Source: Chlorocebus sabaeus (Eukaryota > Chordata > Mammalia > Primates > Cercopithecidae). Taken from it: DNA of 64,000 nt. Under the pieces are notes generated by a model. That model ran no database searches, was not told the origin of the DNA, and saw only the letters and a program-made list of their open reading frames with translations. How positions within the stretch are numbered: the stretch's first letter is position 1; each line of letters begins with the position of its first letter. Below, piece by piece: positions 44,081 to 56,081 of this stretch. Position numbers and translations under genes: made by a program. The stretch is taken from NCBI RefSeq assembly GCF_047675955.1, contig NC_132927.1, forward strand, positions 65,949,702-66,013,701, written 5' to 3'.

Positions 44081-44494
44081 CTTATCTCCCCTGCATCCAT
44101 AAATTCTATTTATCTTTTTAAAAATTAATCACCCAACATGGATAAAGATGGAGGGGGGAAAACACTAGAAAGTAGCAAAAGAAAAATAATTTTGAACATG
44201 CTTTTGTCAAATGCTGAAAGAATATGTAACTCTCTGTGCACCTATAAAGACTGTAAGTGGGTGGAAGGTTGGGCCTTGTCTTTCTGTACCAAGAGGAATT
44301 TCTAGACCTGCCATGAGTTTTCATTTCTCAATCCAGAAATTTTTGTATGTGTGCCCAATTGATGACCTGCCTTGGCAGTCATAACTTCTTTGTTCTACAT
44401 CTTCCATGGATGCTTTGATTTACCATTCAAGGTATTTTTCATGTGACGGCGAAGACCTAATGGAAACCATAAGGGAGATGGGCAGGCCGCAGAT
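44081..44494. other. Unique noncoding DNA
   Basis: Nothing is recognised. Confidence 0.45.
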
Positions 44495-44510
44495 AAGAAA
44501 ATGGCGCTGC

Positions 44511-44826
44511 CGGCCAGGTGCAGTGGCTCACGCCGGTAATCCCAGCACTTCAGGAGGTCGAGGTGGGTAGATCATAAGGTCAGGAGTTCAAGACCAGCCT
44601 GGCCAATATGGTGAAACTCTGTCTCTACTAAAAATACAAAAATTAGCTCGACGTGGTGGTGGGCACTTGTAATCCCAGCTACTCGGGATACTGTGGCAGA
44701 GAATTGCTTAAACCCACGATGCGGAGGTTGCAGTGAGCCAAGATCGCGCCACTGCACTCCAGCCTGGTGACAGAGTGAGAGGCCGTGTCAAAAGAAAAAA
44801 AAAAAAAGAAAAGAAAAGAAAAAGCA
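44511..44826 (+). mobile_element. AluS, sense, with perfect 16-bp TSD
   Basis: Full-length. TSD AAGAAAATGGCGCTGC at 44495-44510 and 44827-44842. The tail is (AAAAG)n. Confidence 0.96.
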
Positions 44827-44842
44827 AAGAAAATGGCGCTGC

Positions 44843-45683
44843 TTTTCTCAGCACAATTCAACAACATACATATGCTCTAAAGCCATTAGAAAGATCAGCT
44901 GGGTTTGGGGGAAGGTGTGGAGGGGTGTGGAACGAAGGTAGATGTTATTTTTGTAAAATGGGCAAGGCATTTACTGTTAGTGAGTTCCAGAATTGACCCT
45001 GATGAGAACCCTGTGTCTAAGGCTCTTAGAACTCATGATAAACCACACAGCACTTTAGGGAGTGACCAGCCATTGATTTGCATATGTGAGGCAACTTCAC
45101 TATCTAAAAATTGTTTTTGAAATACACTACTTCTGAGGTGTTTTCTTAAAGAAACACTAACTGATATACATGGATAATTATTTTAAAATGCTTTAAAAAA
45201 AAACAGTTGTGATGCTTTTCACCATCAGCCTATACTAAAAGATTCATAGCCCGCATTGATTTTCTTCCCCCAAAGACATCTCAATTTTCAATAAGCCTTG
45301 AGGCCTCCCTCTTTCCATACAATCTACTCCATGCTTCCTCTGCTATCTCTGCCCTCTGGCCACATTCCCAGACAGTCCATTTTCTAAACATGTATATTAT
45401 TTCAGGGACGATAACTGGTTTGAAATATTTTATTGCTCAGTTCCTCTGTGAGGTTGTATTGTAGACATTTGGGGATAAACAGGCAACATTAGCCATCTCT
45501 GTATATGAATAGACTCAAACCTGCCCACGATAACTAACTAACATGGTCCAAGGTTCTGCTAGAATTAGGGAGAAAAGCAGGGGAATTGGTGTGTCTTCTT
45601 AGAATGTCCCCATTGACAGAACAAAGAGCTAAAGTTTGTCTTCAAGACCTTCTCCCCTCCCTACTTGGTGTCATTTTGTCTCG
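44843..45683. other. Unique noncoding DNA
   Basis: No repeat or coding signal. Two small forward frames at 44733-45120 start in the Alu and end in unique sequence without motifs. Confidence 0.45.
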
Positions 45684-45727
45684 GGATTAGGCATTTCTTT
45701 TTTTTTCTTTTTCTTTTTCTTTTCTCT

Positions 45728-45729
<2 letters not shown>

Positions 45730-45763
<34 letters not shown>

Positions 45764-46047
45764 AGATGGAGTCTTGCTCTGTCACCCAGGCTGGAGTGGG
45801 AGTGCAGTGGCGCGATCTCAGCTCACTGCAAGCTCAGCCTCCCAGGTTCATGCCATTCTCCTGCCTCAGCCTCCCTAGTATCTGGGACTATAGGCGCCCA
45901 CCACCATGCCCAGCTAATTTTTTATTTTTAGTAGAGATGGGGTTTCACCATGTTAGCCAGGATGGTCTCGATCTCCTGACCTCGTGATCCACCCACCTCA
46001 GCCTCCCAAAGTGCTGGGATTACAGGTGTAAGCCACCGCACCCGGCC
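45730..46047 (-). mobile_element. AluY, antisense, inserted in an AluS tail, T33
   Basis: GCAAGCTCAGCCTCCC and TGTTAGCCAGGATGGTCTCGATC are AluY forms. A run of 33 T precedes it. A six-base insertion gives GGAGTGGGAGTGCAG in place of GGAGTGCAG. Confidence 0.94.
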
Positions 46048-46354
46048 TCTTTTTTTCTTTTTCTTTTTTTTAAGATGGAGTCTGGCACTATCACCAAGGC
46101 TGGAGTGCAGTGGCACGATCTCAGCTCACTGCAACCTCTGCCTCCCAGGTTCCAGAGGGTCTCCTGCCCCAGCCTCCTGAGTAGCTGGGATTATAGACAC
46201 GTACCACCAAGCCCGGCTAATTTTTTGCATTTTTAGTAGAGATGAGGTTTCACCATGTTGAGCAGGCTGCTCTCAAACTCCTGACCTCAAGCGATCTACC
46301 TGCCTCGGCCTCCCAAAGTGCTGAGATTACAGGAGTGAGCCACTGTGCCCGGCC
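46048..46354 (-). mobile_element. AluS, antisense, host of the AluY
   Basis: Full-length. Its TSD GGATTAGGCATT at 45684-45695 and 46356-46367 encloses both Alus, proving that the AluY landed in this element's tail. Confidence 0.94.
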
Positions 46355-46544
46355 TGGATTAGGCATTCTTGTTCCCCAACCCTAAACATCTAAACCATTT
46401 CAGAGAATTGATCTTGTTTTCTAACGTATCAGGTTGGAAAGCAATTCCTGATAAGGTGTTAATAAAACAAACAAATAAACCACAGTAAGTACAAAAATCA
46501 AAACCACGGCCACAAAAAGTCACCTAAAGGTATCTGCAATGTGA

Positions 46545-47225
46545 TTCATTCATTCCCTCCACAGACGGCTGCTGAGTGCCTATGGCGTGCCAGACATGGT
46601 GCTAATTAATGAAGATGAAACAATGAATGTTCAGAATTCAGTATGTTAATGCTACGATAGAGTGCATGAGATGCTAGGCAAGCTAAAAAAAAAAAATAAG
46701 CATTTTGTGCCAAGCTTTGTGTGCATTGTCTCATTTCCTTCTCCCAACAATCCTAAGAGGCAGATAGTATCATTACTCTCATTCTACAGAGGAGGAAATG
46801 AAGGTTAGGGAGGACACATAGGTTGCCCAAGGTCACATGGTTAGTACATGCTAGAACATGGACTTGAATCCTTACGTGGCTGACTCCAAATCCACGAATT
46901 AAGCTTTAGCCAGTTTGTTTCCCTGCATCCAGCAGAAGACACACTCAAAGTCAGTTCAGTGAAGAAAGGGAGGCACATTCCAGGTGAAAGGAACAGCATG
47001 TTAGAGGGTTCAGAGGCAAGAGTCATGGCGTGTTCAAAGAACCCCATCTAGATCATATTGTTGAGAGCGACCTAATGAAAGGAGAGACAGGTCAAGGGCA
47101 AGCCTGGAGAATCCCCACATTTTAGGATACAAGGGCAAAGAGGAGGAAGCAGGAAGGAGAGACTTAGCAGAATGAGGAAGGAAAACCTTCAAGCCACTAG
47201 GAGTGAAGGGTGGGATGTCAGGCAC
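46545..47225 (-). mobile_element. L2 and MIR, antisense
   Basis: L2 in reverse at about 46550-46680 and 46950-47220 (GAAGAAAGGGAGGCACATTCC). Between them is MIR in reverse at 46700-46890 (ATTGTCTCATTTCC, TTCTACAGAGGAGGAAATGAAGG, GCCCAAGGTCACATGG). Confidence 0.75.
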
Positions 47226-47374
47226 ATGAATCCCAAGGTCCGGAAGAGATGTTTTAGAGCATCTTTTAGAGACTTACACAAAGATTCACTGCATAGGTCA
47301 TCATCTGTTTCTCCCACACCGCCCAATGAAAGGACTGACCATGGATGAACTGGCTGATGGATGGAATCACAAAA

Positions 47375-47525
47375 TTGTAGAGCTGGGTCATGGGATCACT
47401 TCATGTAACCATCTAATTTTCCACAAGAGGAAATGGAGATCCAGAACTCTTCGGTGGTTTTCCTAACATCGCATAGCTGATTAAGAGTTGTGATTAGAAT
47501 TCAGATAATCTGACTCTAGCTCAAA
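47375..47525 (-). mobile_element. MIR-like fragment, antisense
   Basis: TTTTCCACAAGAGGAAATGGAGATCC, CATCGCATAGCTGATTAAGAG and AGAATTCAGATAATCTGACTC follow the MIR core order in reverse. Confidence 0.65.
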
Positions 47526-47534
47526 ACATTTCTG

Positions 47535-48420
47535 ACACATATCCTATGCAAAGGACATGAACAGACAATCCACAAAGGAAATGTGAAAGGCCAATAAAAC
47601 ACGAAAAAAATTGCTTAACTTCACTTATAATCAAAGAATCCACAATAGTATGGGGAAACAAACACACTTGTGTATTACTGGGGGAAATCTAAATCGTAAT
47701 AATCTTTTACGGAAGATATTTTGGCAATATGGAAATGGCAATATAGTATAGTGATTAACAATATCAGCCTTCAAGTCAGATAGTCAGGTTCAAAGCTAGG
47801 TCTGCAAATCACTCTCACTTATTTACCATTTTCCGGGCACAAGTCTCAATTTCCACTGGAAAGTGTGTACATTAATAGTACTTACCTCATAAATTTGTTG
47901 TGAAGGTTAAATGAGATTATTTCTATAAAGCATTTAGCACAGTGCCTAGAATATAAACAGTCCAATAAATGGTATCCTCCTGACCATTATATACAAAAAG
48001 TTGTACAAATATTCACATTCGTGGGCCTGGCAATTTCATATCTTGGAATTTATCTTACAGAAATGATCAGAACTGAGCATAAAGATTTATGTACATGGAC
48101 ATTCATCACAACATTATTTATAATAGTGAACAATTGTAACCACAAATTCCCAACAATAGAGTGGTTAAATAAATGACGGTTCATCTGGTTGATGGAATAC
48201 CATGTAGCCATTAAATATCATGCTGTAAAAGAACACTTAATCATCTGAGAAAACATCCATATCAAGGGACAAAAGCAGGTTATACAGCAATACGTAAGCA
48301 TAATGCCAATTTTATAATAAAACATACATACATGCATGTATTCTACACACATAGAAAAGAGTGAAAGACAACTTGGTGGGAAGGAAAGAACTTTGACATA
48401 AATTCATGCTGGTCATACAA
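47535..48420 (+). mobile_element. Old L1M ORF2-3'UTR part, split by MIR
   Basis: GCAAAGGACATGAACAGACAATCC and ATATTTTGGCAATATGG precede the MIR. GGCCTGGCAATTTCATATC, CAACATTATTTATAATAG and GATGGAATACCATGTAGCC continue after it. Confidence 0.8.
47740..47980 (+). mobile_element. MIR, sense, near full length, inside L1M
   Basis: ATATAGTATAGTGATTAAC, CACTCTCACTTATTTACC, AATAGTACTTACCTCATAAATTTGTTGTGAAGG and CAGTGCCTAGAATATAAACAG cover most of MIR in order. Confidence 0.85.
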
Positions 48421-49139
48421 ATGCATGTCTATAGGAGACCCCTGTTCCCTGAATTGAGGAAAACCCAGTTCAGTGGATTGTGTTGTAAACTCTGTAACAA
48501 GATTAAGATAAAAAAATAAAAATAAAAATCAGTTCCTTTTTCTGATATTATCAAAACTATATAAATATTTGAGTTTAACAAGCCAGTCTCCACTTTTTGG
48601 GTTTGAAAAGACCTGAAAGGAATTTATATTTTATGGTTGAAAATGTATCTCAGTATATTGGGATTTCTATATTTAACTTCTATTAACGCTTTTCAATGCC
48701 AGCATGAAAACATGTACCTTAGACAATCGTCCTCAGTGGTATTTCTTATGGGAAGCTGATTAGACTTAATAAAATAATGTAGCAAACTAAACAGGCAAAC
48801 CTCTGTGGATAGACACTGAAAAAGAATGTTAGAGTTGATTTCTTTACTATTTTCTTCCATCAATACGTCTCAGGAAACCTACAGAGGAATTATAGTACAA
48901 ATGAGAAAAATAAAGAACACAAAGGAATAAGTGATCATTTTTCCACCCATATGATTCCAAATTGTTCACTCTAATAGACTTTGAAAAGAGTAGTTTGCAT
49001 TCTCAGTCATAAATCACTTACCTACTCTTTCTAGCTGTCCATTATTTGTGTAAGGTTTGGAACATACACCTCAAACAGGTCTTACAAATATAAAGAATCC
49101 AACATTATTCTGTTTTGGGGTTTTTATTTATTGATTGAT
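48421..49139. other. Unique AT-rich noncoding DNA
   Basis: No repeat or gene is recognised. Confidence 0.45.
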
Positions 49140-49308
49140 TTATTTTGAGACAGGGTCTTGCTCTGTCACCCTGATTGGCATGCAGTGGCATGATCATGGT
49201 TCACTGCAGCCTCCACCTCCCTAGCTCAAGCAATCCTCCTATCTCAGCCTCCTGAGTAGCTGGGACTACAGGTGCATGCCACCATGCCCAGCTAATTTTG
49301 TTTATTTT
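49140..49308 (-). mobile_element. Partial AluJ, antisense
   Basis: Only the right-arm half is present: TTTTGAGACAGGGTCTTGC to CCATGCCCAGCTAATTTTG. The left arm is missing (5' truncation). Confidence 0.88.
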
Positions 49309-49726
49309 TTGTGCTTTAATTTATAGGAAAATTAAATTATAAATGTGTTTCTAATAACATGCTCTTGGACAAGTCACTTAACTTATCAAATCCTCAGCGT
49401 CTTCATTTCTAAACAAATAGTATTGAACACAATGATTTCTAAGATTCCTTCTAACTCTAAAACTATATAGCAAATTATAGCACAAAATTAAATTAAATTT
49501 TAAAAACTGTGCTTCTCCTGGGAAAGAAGTTGGCCTTATTAAGAATTCATGTTGAAATTGTAGAAATTATAAAATGTCTACGTTAGCATTTTCAATGTTA
49601 AAGAAACACATTTCTGAGTATTATAGTAATTTTAAATCTGATTAATAGAACACCATAGATTAGTTACAATCAAGATTTAAATTATTCAAGTGATAAGCAT
49701 GATAAGAAATTATTTTTAAAAAGATT
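49309..49726. other. Unique AT-rich noncoding DNA
   Basis: A short MIR-like piece may lie at 49354-49420 (CTTGGACAAGTCACTTAACTTATCAAATCC). Nothing else is recognised. Confidence 0.4.
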
Positions 49727-50025
49727 TTTTTTTTTTTGAGATAGGGCCTTGCTCTGTCACCCATGCTGGAGTGCAGTCATGGGTGCTGTCATGGCTCACT
49801 GCAGCCTCGACGTCCTGGGCTCAAGCAATCCTCCCATCTCAGACTCCCAAATAGCTGGGACTACAGGTTTGCACCATCATACCCAGCCAAGTTTTTAATG
49901 TTTTGTGCAGACAGCGTCTTCTTACTGTATTGACCAGACTGGTCTCGAACCCCTGGGCTCAAGCAATCCTCCAGTCTTGGCCTCCCAAAGTGCTGGGATC
50001 ACAGGCATGAACCACCACTCCTGGC
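49727..50025 (-). mobile_element. AluJ, antisense
   Basis: CTGCAGCCTCGACGTCCTGGGCTCAAGC is AluJ-like. A CATGGGTGCTGTCATGG insertion disturbs the right arm. Confidence 0.9.
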
Positions 50026-50344
50026 TTTCAAAGTTCTTGTTACGTTTTGTGGACCAACAATTTGCGTAAATGCCTTTATACTTTGGTTTATATAAGAACA
50101 CTCTAGTTCTGAAAGATAGTTTATAGTTTCACTGTACATTTTTATGTCTCATATGAATATAACAAATCTACGAATGTAGGCTTGATTATATTTTTTTATT
50201 TACAAAGATAAACTATTTCTGTAATAATAAACTATTTTCCCCAAGTAGTGTAGTTACTTGAGTAGGAGAGCCAGGACTGAAAACTAGATCTCAAACTCCA
50301 AAACCCCTCCTGTTTCTGCTATATCACATTGCCTCCAAGGCCAT
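50026..50344. other. Unique noncoding DNA
   Basis: Nothing is recognised beyond ordinary AT-rich sequence. Confidence 0.45.
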
Positions 50345-50356
50345 AAGGCTCATTTA

Positions 50357-50647
50357 TTTTATTTATTTATTTTTTTTGGAGACGGAGTCTCGCTCTGTCG
50401 CCCAGGCTGGAGTGCAGCGGCGCGATCTCGGCTCACTGCAAGCTCCGCCTCCTGGGTTCATGCCATTCTCCTGCCTCAGCCTCTGGAGTAGCTGGGACTA
50501 CAGGCGAACGCCACCACGCCCGGCTAATTTTTTGTATTTTTAGTAAAGACAGGGTTTCACCGTGGTCTCGACCTCCTGACCTTGTGATCTGCCCACCTCG
50601 GCCTCCCAAAGTGCTGGGATTACAGGCGTGACCCACCGTGCCTGGCC
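50357..50647 (-). mobile_element. AluY, antisense, with TSD and internal deletion
   Basis: GCAAGCTCCGCCTCC marks AluY. Roughly 13 bases are missing at CACCGTGGTCTCGACC. TSD AAGGCTCATTTA at 50345-50356 and 50648-50659. Confidence 0.95.
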
Positions 50648-50751
50648 AAGGCTCATTTAAAAGCAAGTTTTTAGATATCTTTGCAGGTGGCTTTTGTGCA
50701 CAGCTAAGATTATTCAGTGGTTACAATTTTTTGTTTTGTTTTGGTTTAGTA

Positions 50752-51041
50752 TTGAGACAGGGTCTTGCTCTGTCGCCCAGGTTGGAGTGCAGTGGTGGAA
50801 TCACAGTTCACGGCTACCTTTGTCTCCCGGGCTCAAGCAATCCTCCCACCTCAACCTCCTGAGTAGCTGGGACTACAGGCCTGTGTGCACATCACCAGGC
50901 CTAGCTAGTTTTTGTATTTTTTGTAGAGATGAAGTTTCACCATGTTGCCCAGGCTGGTCTCAAACTCCGGAGCTCCAGTGATCCACCCACTTCGGCCTCC
51001 CAAAGTGCTAGAATTACAGGCGTGTGCCACCACACTCCACC
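50752..51041 (-). mobile_element. AluJ, antisense
   Basis: TTGAGACAGGGTCTTGC to GTGTGCCACCACACTCCACC, with GGGCTCAAGCAATCCTCCCACC. Confidence 0.9.
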
Positions 51042-51258
51042 AACAATCATTTTTAAGGAGGCTTTTATAAGTTCAGTTGAAATTCCTTTGAACATTTTTA
51101 ACTACATTTATATATTTGATGTATTAGATTTCCTTTTAACATAACTCAGGTGTCTATCTTAGCAACAATTTCAAAAATTTCCCAGGTATCTGTATTATTC
51201 TCGTAAGTCTAATAAAGTATGTTGAATCATATATATATGATATATATGTGTTACTATA

Positions 51259-51590
51259 GGCCGGGCACGGTAGCCCACGACTGTAACCCCAGCACTTTGG
51301 GAGGTGAAGACAGGCTGTTCACCCAAGGTCAGAGGTTCGGGACCACCCTGGCCAACATGGCAAAACTAAAAACTAAAACCATCTCTACTAAAAATACAAA
51401 AAAATTAGTTGGGCATAGTGGCGGGCGCCTGTAATCCCAGCTACTTGGGAGGCTGAGGCAAGGAAAATTGCTTGAAACCGGAAGACAGAGGTTGCAGTGA
51501 GCGGAGATGGTGCCACTGCACTCCAGCCTGGGTGACAGACTGAGACTCTGTCTCAAAAAAATAAAAATAATAAGAAATAAACTAAAATTT
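51259..51590 (+). mobile_element. AluS, sense, with TSD and internal duplication
   Basis: Contains a duplicated AAAACTAAAAACT-type stretch near 51361-51378. TSD GTTACTATA at 51250-51258 and 51591-51599. Confidence 0.94.
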
Positions 51591-51599
51591 GTTACTATA

Positions 51600-52389
51600 A
51601 ATGCATAACTACGCTGTCTTGACTTCTCTTAAGTGTTCCAATACTTTGTATGAATGTGGAAAGATTTCTATATAGAAATCACCAGCCTAAATCAATTATG
51701 ATATTTATTTAGAATAACAAGACTGACTTATTTAATCTAGATGTGAAATTCTCTTAAACAAAAGTCACAAATATAAACAGATTCCTTCTTGACATAAAAT
51801 AGAAATATTATAGGTTTGATCTTCTTAAATGTTTATGTGCTTAAGTTTAAATCACCTCAAACTTTGGGTTTGGGTTGATTTCGAGGTTTGTGGCCTCAAG
51901 GGAGGCCTGTTTCCATCAGGGAGCACATGGGTGCAATGGGCTGGGAGCTGAGCCTGCCATCTGATCACTGGGCTTCTCATGGTTACTCCTGAAAATATTA
52001 GGGAGAATTAAAGTTGCTGCTTTGCATCAAAGACAAGTAGATTCTCTGGAGTCCCTCTTGGTACTGCCACATCCAGTGGCCAGAGTTAGAAAAGACTATC
52101 ATCCCTAGAATTCAGAGACCTCAGGAATGAAGGTTGAGGCCATGTCCCCAGGCAAAGAAGTCTGGCCCACTGAACAACGGGCTGGGAGCAAAGACTACAT
52201 GGAATGGGTAGTAGAGGAAGGAAGTTATAAAAACCAACTTTGAGTTGTGAACAATAGCAAAACTGAGGACTGTGGTAGCTACTCATATACCTCTATTTAT
52301 ATAGGTATATGAGTGTCTACCTATCAATCAATCAAGTATCTCTATACATAGGAGTAGCTCGCTCTCTCTGTACATATATATATATACAT
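51600..52389. other. Unique noncoding DNA
   Basis: No gene. (TA)n-rich near 52373-52390. The region 51880-52240 is moderately GC-rich without a recognised repeat. Confidence 0.45.
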
Positions 52390-52700
52390 AATTTTTTTTT
52401 TTTTTTTTTTTTTTGAGACAGAGTCTTGCTCTGTCACCCAGGCTGGAGTGCAGTGGAGTGGTCACCGCTCACTGCAGCTTCACTTCCCCAGGCTTAGGTG
52501 ATCCTCCCATCTCAGCCTCCTGAGTAGCTGGGAAAACAGGCACATGCCACCATGCCTGGCAAATTTTTTTGTATTTTTTGTAGAGATGGGGTTTCGCTAT
52601 ATTGCCCAGGCTGGTCTCAAACTACAGGGCTCAAGAGATCCGCCTGCCTCAGCCTCTCAAACTGCCGGGATTACAGGCCTAAGCCACTGTGCCTGTGCCT
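52390..52700 (-). mobile_element. AluJ, antisense, T24 tail
   Basis: TTGAGACAGAGTCTTGC to CAGGCCTAAGCCACTGTGCC, with CTGCAGCTTCACTTCCCC. The tail borders a (TA)n run. Confidence 0.9.
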
Positions 52701-53641
52701 TTTTTTTTTTTAAACATATATTAACTACTTTCCTTTTTATTCCTTTCCCCTGGCCCCTAATATTTTATACAGTGGTTTTTGGTCATGATTTACTTGAATT
52801 TAGCCCATAGGTTGTGGGACATCAAGACTGGGTTGTGACTGCGCTAAAGAAAACAAACATTACTTAGAGATAGATACAGTGTTGGTCTCCCTGTGGGGAG
52901 AGGACAAGTGCATTGGAATGTTACTGAGGATCTGTTGTTGTTTATTGCTGTTACCTGGAGGCTTAAATTTAGGGAAAAGAGTGTATATGAACACTTAGCC
53001 AAAGATGTGGTCTGCAGTGGACAAGGTGGGTTAGTGCTCAACAGCCATTCTGACACATTTGGTGTGTCTTCCACTACTGCAGAGGTGGAACAGCACACAC
53101 TCCCTTTCACACTTCTTTGAAGCAAGGTTCTGAATATAATTTAGGTTCTCACGATGCGCCAGCTTGGTTCCAGCTTCACTTCTGCTGCTTTTGCTATTTC
53201 TACTGGCAAGCTTGGTCGAGGAGTCATTGAGTGTTTCTTCAATAGAGTTAACAAATGTCCCAGTGTGCAGTCACTAGCCTTGTAGGTATCCAAAGAAATC
53301 ACAGGGCATCCATTTCACCAGTGTAGATTTCATGAGGGTGCCGGGACACTGGTGCTCGCAGCTGTAGGATCATAGGGCCTCCCTAATGGTAGTGGTTTCC
53401 TAATGGTGGTGGATTTCTGATCATGACTGTGGCAGCGTGGCTCCCAAGTCAGCAACTGTAGTGGCAGCTTCACAATGTGGCAGGCAGTTTCCTGTTACAC
53501 AAAGGCCCTGATCTGGTTCCATGTGGTGGTTTAGACAGTCATTTTCAAAGTTCAACTTATAAGGGTTTCCTCAACCCTAAAAACAAGCCAGAAAGCCATT
53601 TATCATCCTATAACAAATTTCCTTCTGCTTAAACTCCCTAG
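52701..53641. other. Unassigned sequence, possible old repeat
   Basis: Minus frames of up to 93 codons have no motif. The 53130-53520 part (CAGCTTGGTTCCAGCTTC, GGTGGTGGATTTCTGATC) has the look of an old repeat, but I cannot name it. Confidence 0.35.
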
Positions 53642-53646
53642 AGTAG

Positions 53647-54005
53647 TGACATGGTTTGGCTGTGTCCTCACCCAAATCTTAATCTGACTTGTAGCTCCCA
53701 CAATGGGATAGACCCAGTGGGAGGTAACCGAATCATGGGGGCGGGTCTTTCCCGTGCTGTTCTCATGATACTGAATAAGTCTCACGAGATCTGATGGTTT
53801 TATAAGGGGGAGTTTACCTGCACACGCTCTCTTCTTTGCCTGCTGCCATCCATGTAGAACGTGACTTGCTCCTTCTTGCCTTCCACCATGATTGTGAGGC
53901 CTCCTCCCCAGCCATGTGGAACTGTGAGTCCATAAAACTTTTTCCTGTATAAATTACCCAGTCTTGGTTATGTCTTTATTAACAGTGTGAAAATAAATTA
54001 ATATG
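53647..54005 (+). mobile_element. MSTA-type solo LTR
   Basis: 359 bp from TGACATGGTTTGGC to AAATTAATATG, with perfect TSD AGTAG at 53642-53646 and 54006-54010. Confidence 0.93.
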
Positions 54006-54459
54006 AGTAGATTCTGACCTCTGCCAGGAAACCCCAATTCATTAAAAAGATCTTCCCACCTAGGTTTAAGTCTTCAGAATTCATCAGAATTCTCCCTTTT
54101 AAAATATTTTTCCGTATGGCAGGTTCATAGTCTTACATGTATTTAAACACCTTATCTCTCATGGCTTTGTCTGACTATGTCATGACTAATTTTATGAAAA
54201 TTATTCTACTATCAGCTCTGACTATTTTTCATTCCACTTTATCATCTTAGGTGCCTAATGACCCATGCTGTGCATGAGCTTCCCGGGATGCCCGTGGACA
54301 CTTCCTTCTAGCTGCTGGCCCGTGCTCTGAACTGTTCCCTTCTCCTTGCATCCCACTCCTCCTTGGTCAGAATTCTGTTCCTCTGTGGACAGTTTAATCT
54401 AACAAATGAATTCAGGCTGAGGTAAGTGGGGGACCATAAATATAATATTCTAATATTGA
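54006..54459. other. Unique noncoding DNA
   Basis: Nothing is recognised. Confidence 0.45.
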
Positions 54460-54710
54460 TAATAATAATCACAGCCACTGTTGGTATTTTTTGTTGACTG
54501 TGTGCCACGTACTTTTCAAGAATTACCTCTTAAAAATACCCAAACTTAACGAGTTAAGTCCTATTATCCCCATTTTACAGATGAGGAGCCTGGGGCCTAG
54601 AGAAGTTAAAAAAACATGATCAAAGTCTTAAAGCTAGTAAGTGTTAGAAGCAGACTCAAATCCCTGGTTGAGTTCAGAACCTATTCTCTTAACTACCGCA
54701 CACTATTTCC
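54460..54710 (-). mobile_element. MIR, antisense, near full length
   Basis: TGTGTGCCACGTACTTTTC, CCTATTATCCCCATTTTACAGATGAGGAGCC, AAGCTAGTAAGTGTTAGAAGC and CTATTCTCTTAACTACCGC follow reverse MIR. Confidence 0.88.
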
Positions 54711-55787
54711 TCTTCATATGCAAAGGAGTGCTTTGAGAATGTTAGGTGGCCTTGTAACTTGATGGGAAAAAATTATTTTAGGATTTTAGGATTATGGAGT
54801 CTCCTACCAACAGAAGCATTTGTATTTTACTGAGATCAGGGGAGTTAAATATAAGACAGTAGGAGCTAAACAAGAAGATTCCATATTTTGTGGGAACACA
54901 ACCATTTCTGTGGTAACAAGATAAGCATTTGGGCTTATTTCATTGTATATAAGGAATGAAACTGGGAAACATAAATATTTCAAGAAGGAGAAAGGCATAT
55001 AGGTAAATGAGTAAAAGTAGAGAGATCTGGGAAAATCGAGAAAGGTTATTCTTATGATAAAAATATTTCATTAAAGAGTCCATATTATGATAAGCTTCTA
55101 AAAGATTAAAGTGGTATAGATAAAGCAGTAAATCGAGTTTAATGCAGGATTAGATAAGAGGCTGATAGTCTGTAATAACGATAAGATGCTTAAAGCTTAA
55201 GGTCACTGATTATTTGAAAAAGAGGAAAAGGTGAGCATGCAAAATGGATCTCGTGTTTGATAAATATTAGGTTCCCGAGGTAACAATAACCATAAATGAT
55301 AAGGCAGAAACTTTGCGATCCTGGCACCTAACTGGAACGGCTGTATGGAGATCATTTCCACATTAGGAAATTCTGTGGAAAATCTAGTGAGGTTGTCAAC
55401 ATTCCAATATTATTAATAAAGTAAGGCATGCATAAATCCTATGGGCTTCTCTGGTGTCTATTTAACTTTCCAAAGTGGTCAATGAAGTATAGGGAGTGAA
55501 GGTTGGGCTAACTCATGTGTGTAACTAAACTTCTGTCTAGAGAGACCAACCAGTTAAATAGCTGATCTGGGCAATTCTATTTGCAGACACTTATGGACCC
55601 TTACCAATATTCTGTGGCCAAGTTGTTCTGGGCTCAGTATGACAATAACCTCCATGGAAAGAACTTTAGGATAATGAATGAATAATCAGAGAGGCTATGA
55701 AAGTTTCCAAATAAAAATTCACATATGCAAATGCCCTTATTTTACTGTAAAATTCACTTTTATTGTTGTTGCTATTATAACATTAAA
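54711..55787. other. Unique AT-rich noncoding DNA
   Basis: Over 1 kb without a recognised repeat. The 64-codon minus frame at 54804-54998 has no motif. Confidence 0.45.
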
Positions 55788-56081
55788 AAAATTTTTTTGA
55801 GACAGGGTCTTGCTGTGTTGTCCAGGCTGGAGTCTAGTGGGACGATCACAGCTCACTACAGCCTCAACTTCCTGGGCTCAATTGATTCTCCCACCTCAGC
55901 CTCCCAAGTAGCTGGGACTACAGGCACATGCCACAACACCCAGCTAATTTTTGTGTTTTTTTGTAGAGATGGGGTTTCACCATGTTGTCTAGGCTGCTCT
56001 CGAACCCCTTGGCTTAAGCAATCTGCCTGCGTCAGCCTCCCAAAATGCTGGGATTACAGGTATGAGCCATTGTGCCCATAC
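55788..56081 (-). mobile_element. AluJ, antisense
   Basis: GAGACAGGGTCTTGCTGTGTTG to GGTATGAGCCATTGTGCCC, with CTACAGCCTCAACTTCCTGGGCTC. Confidence 0.92.
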
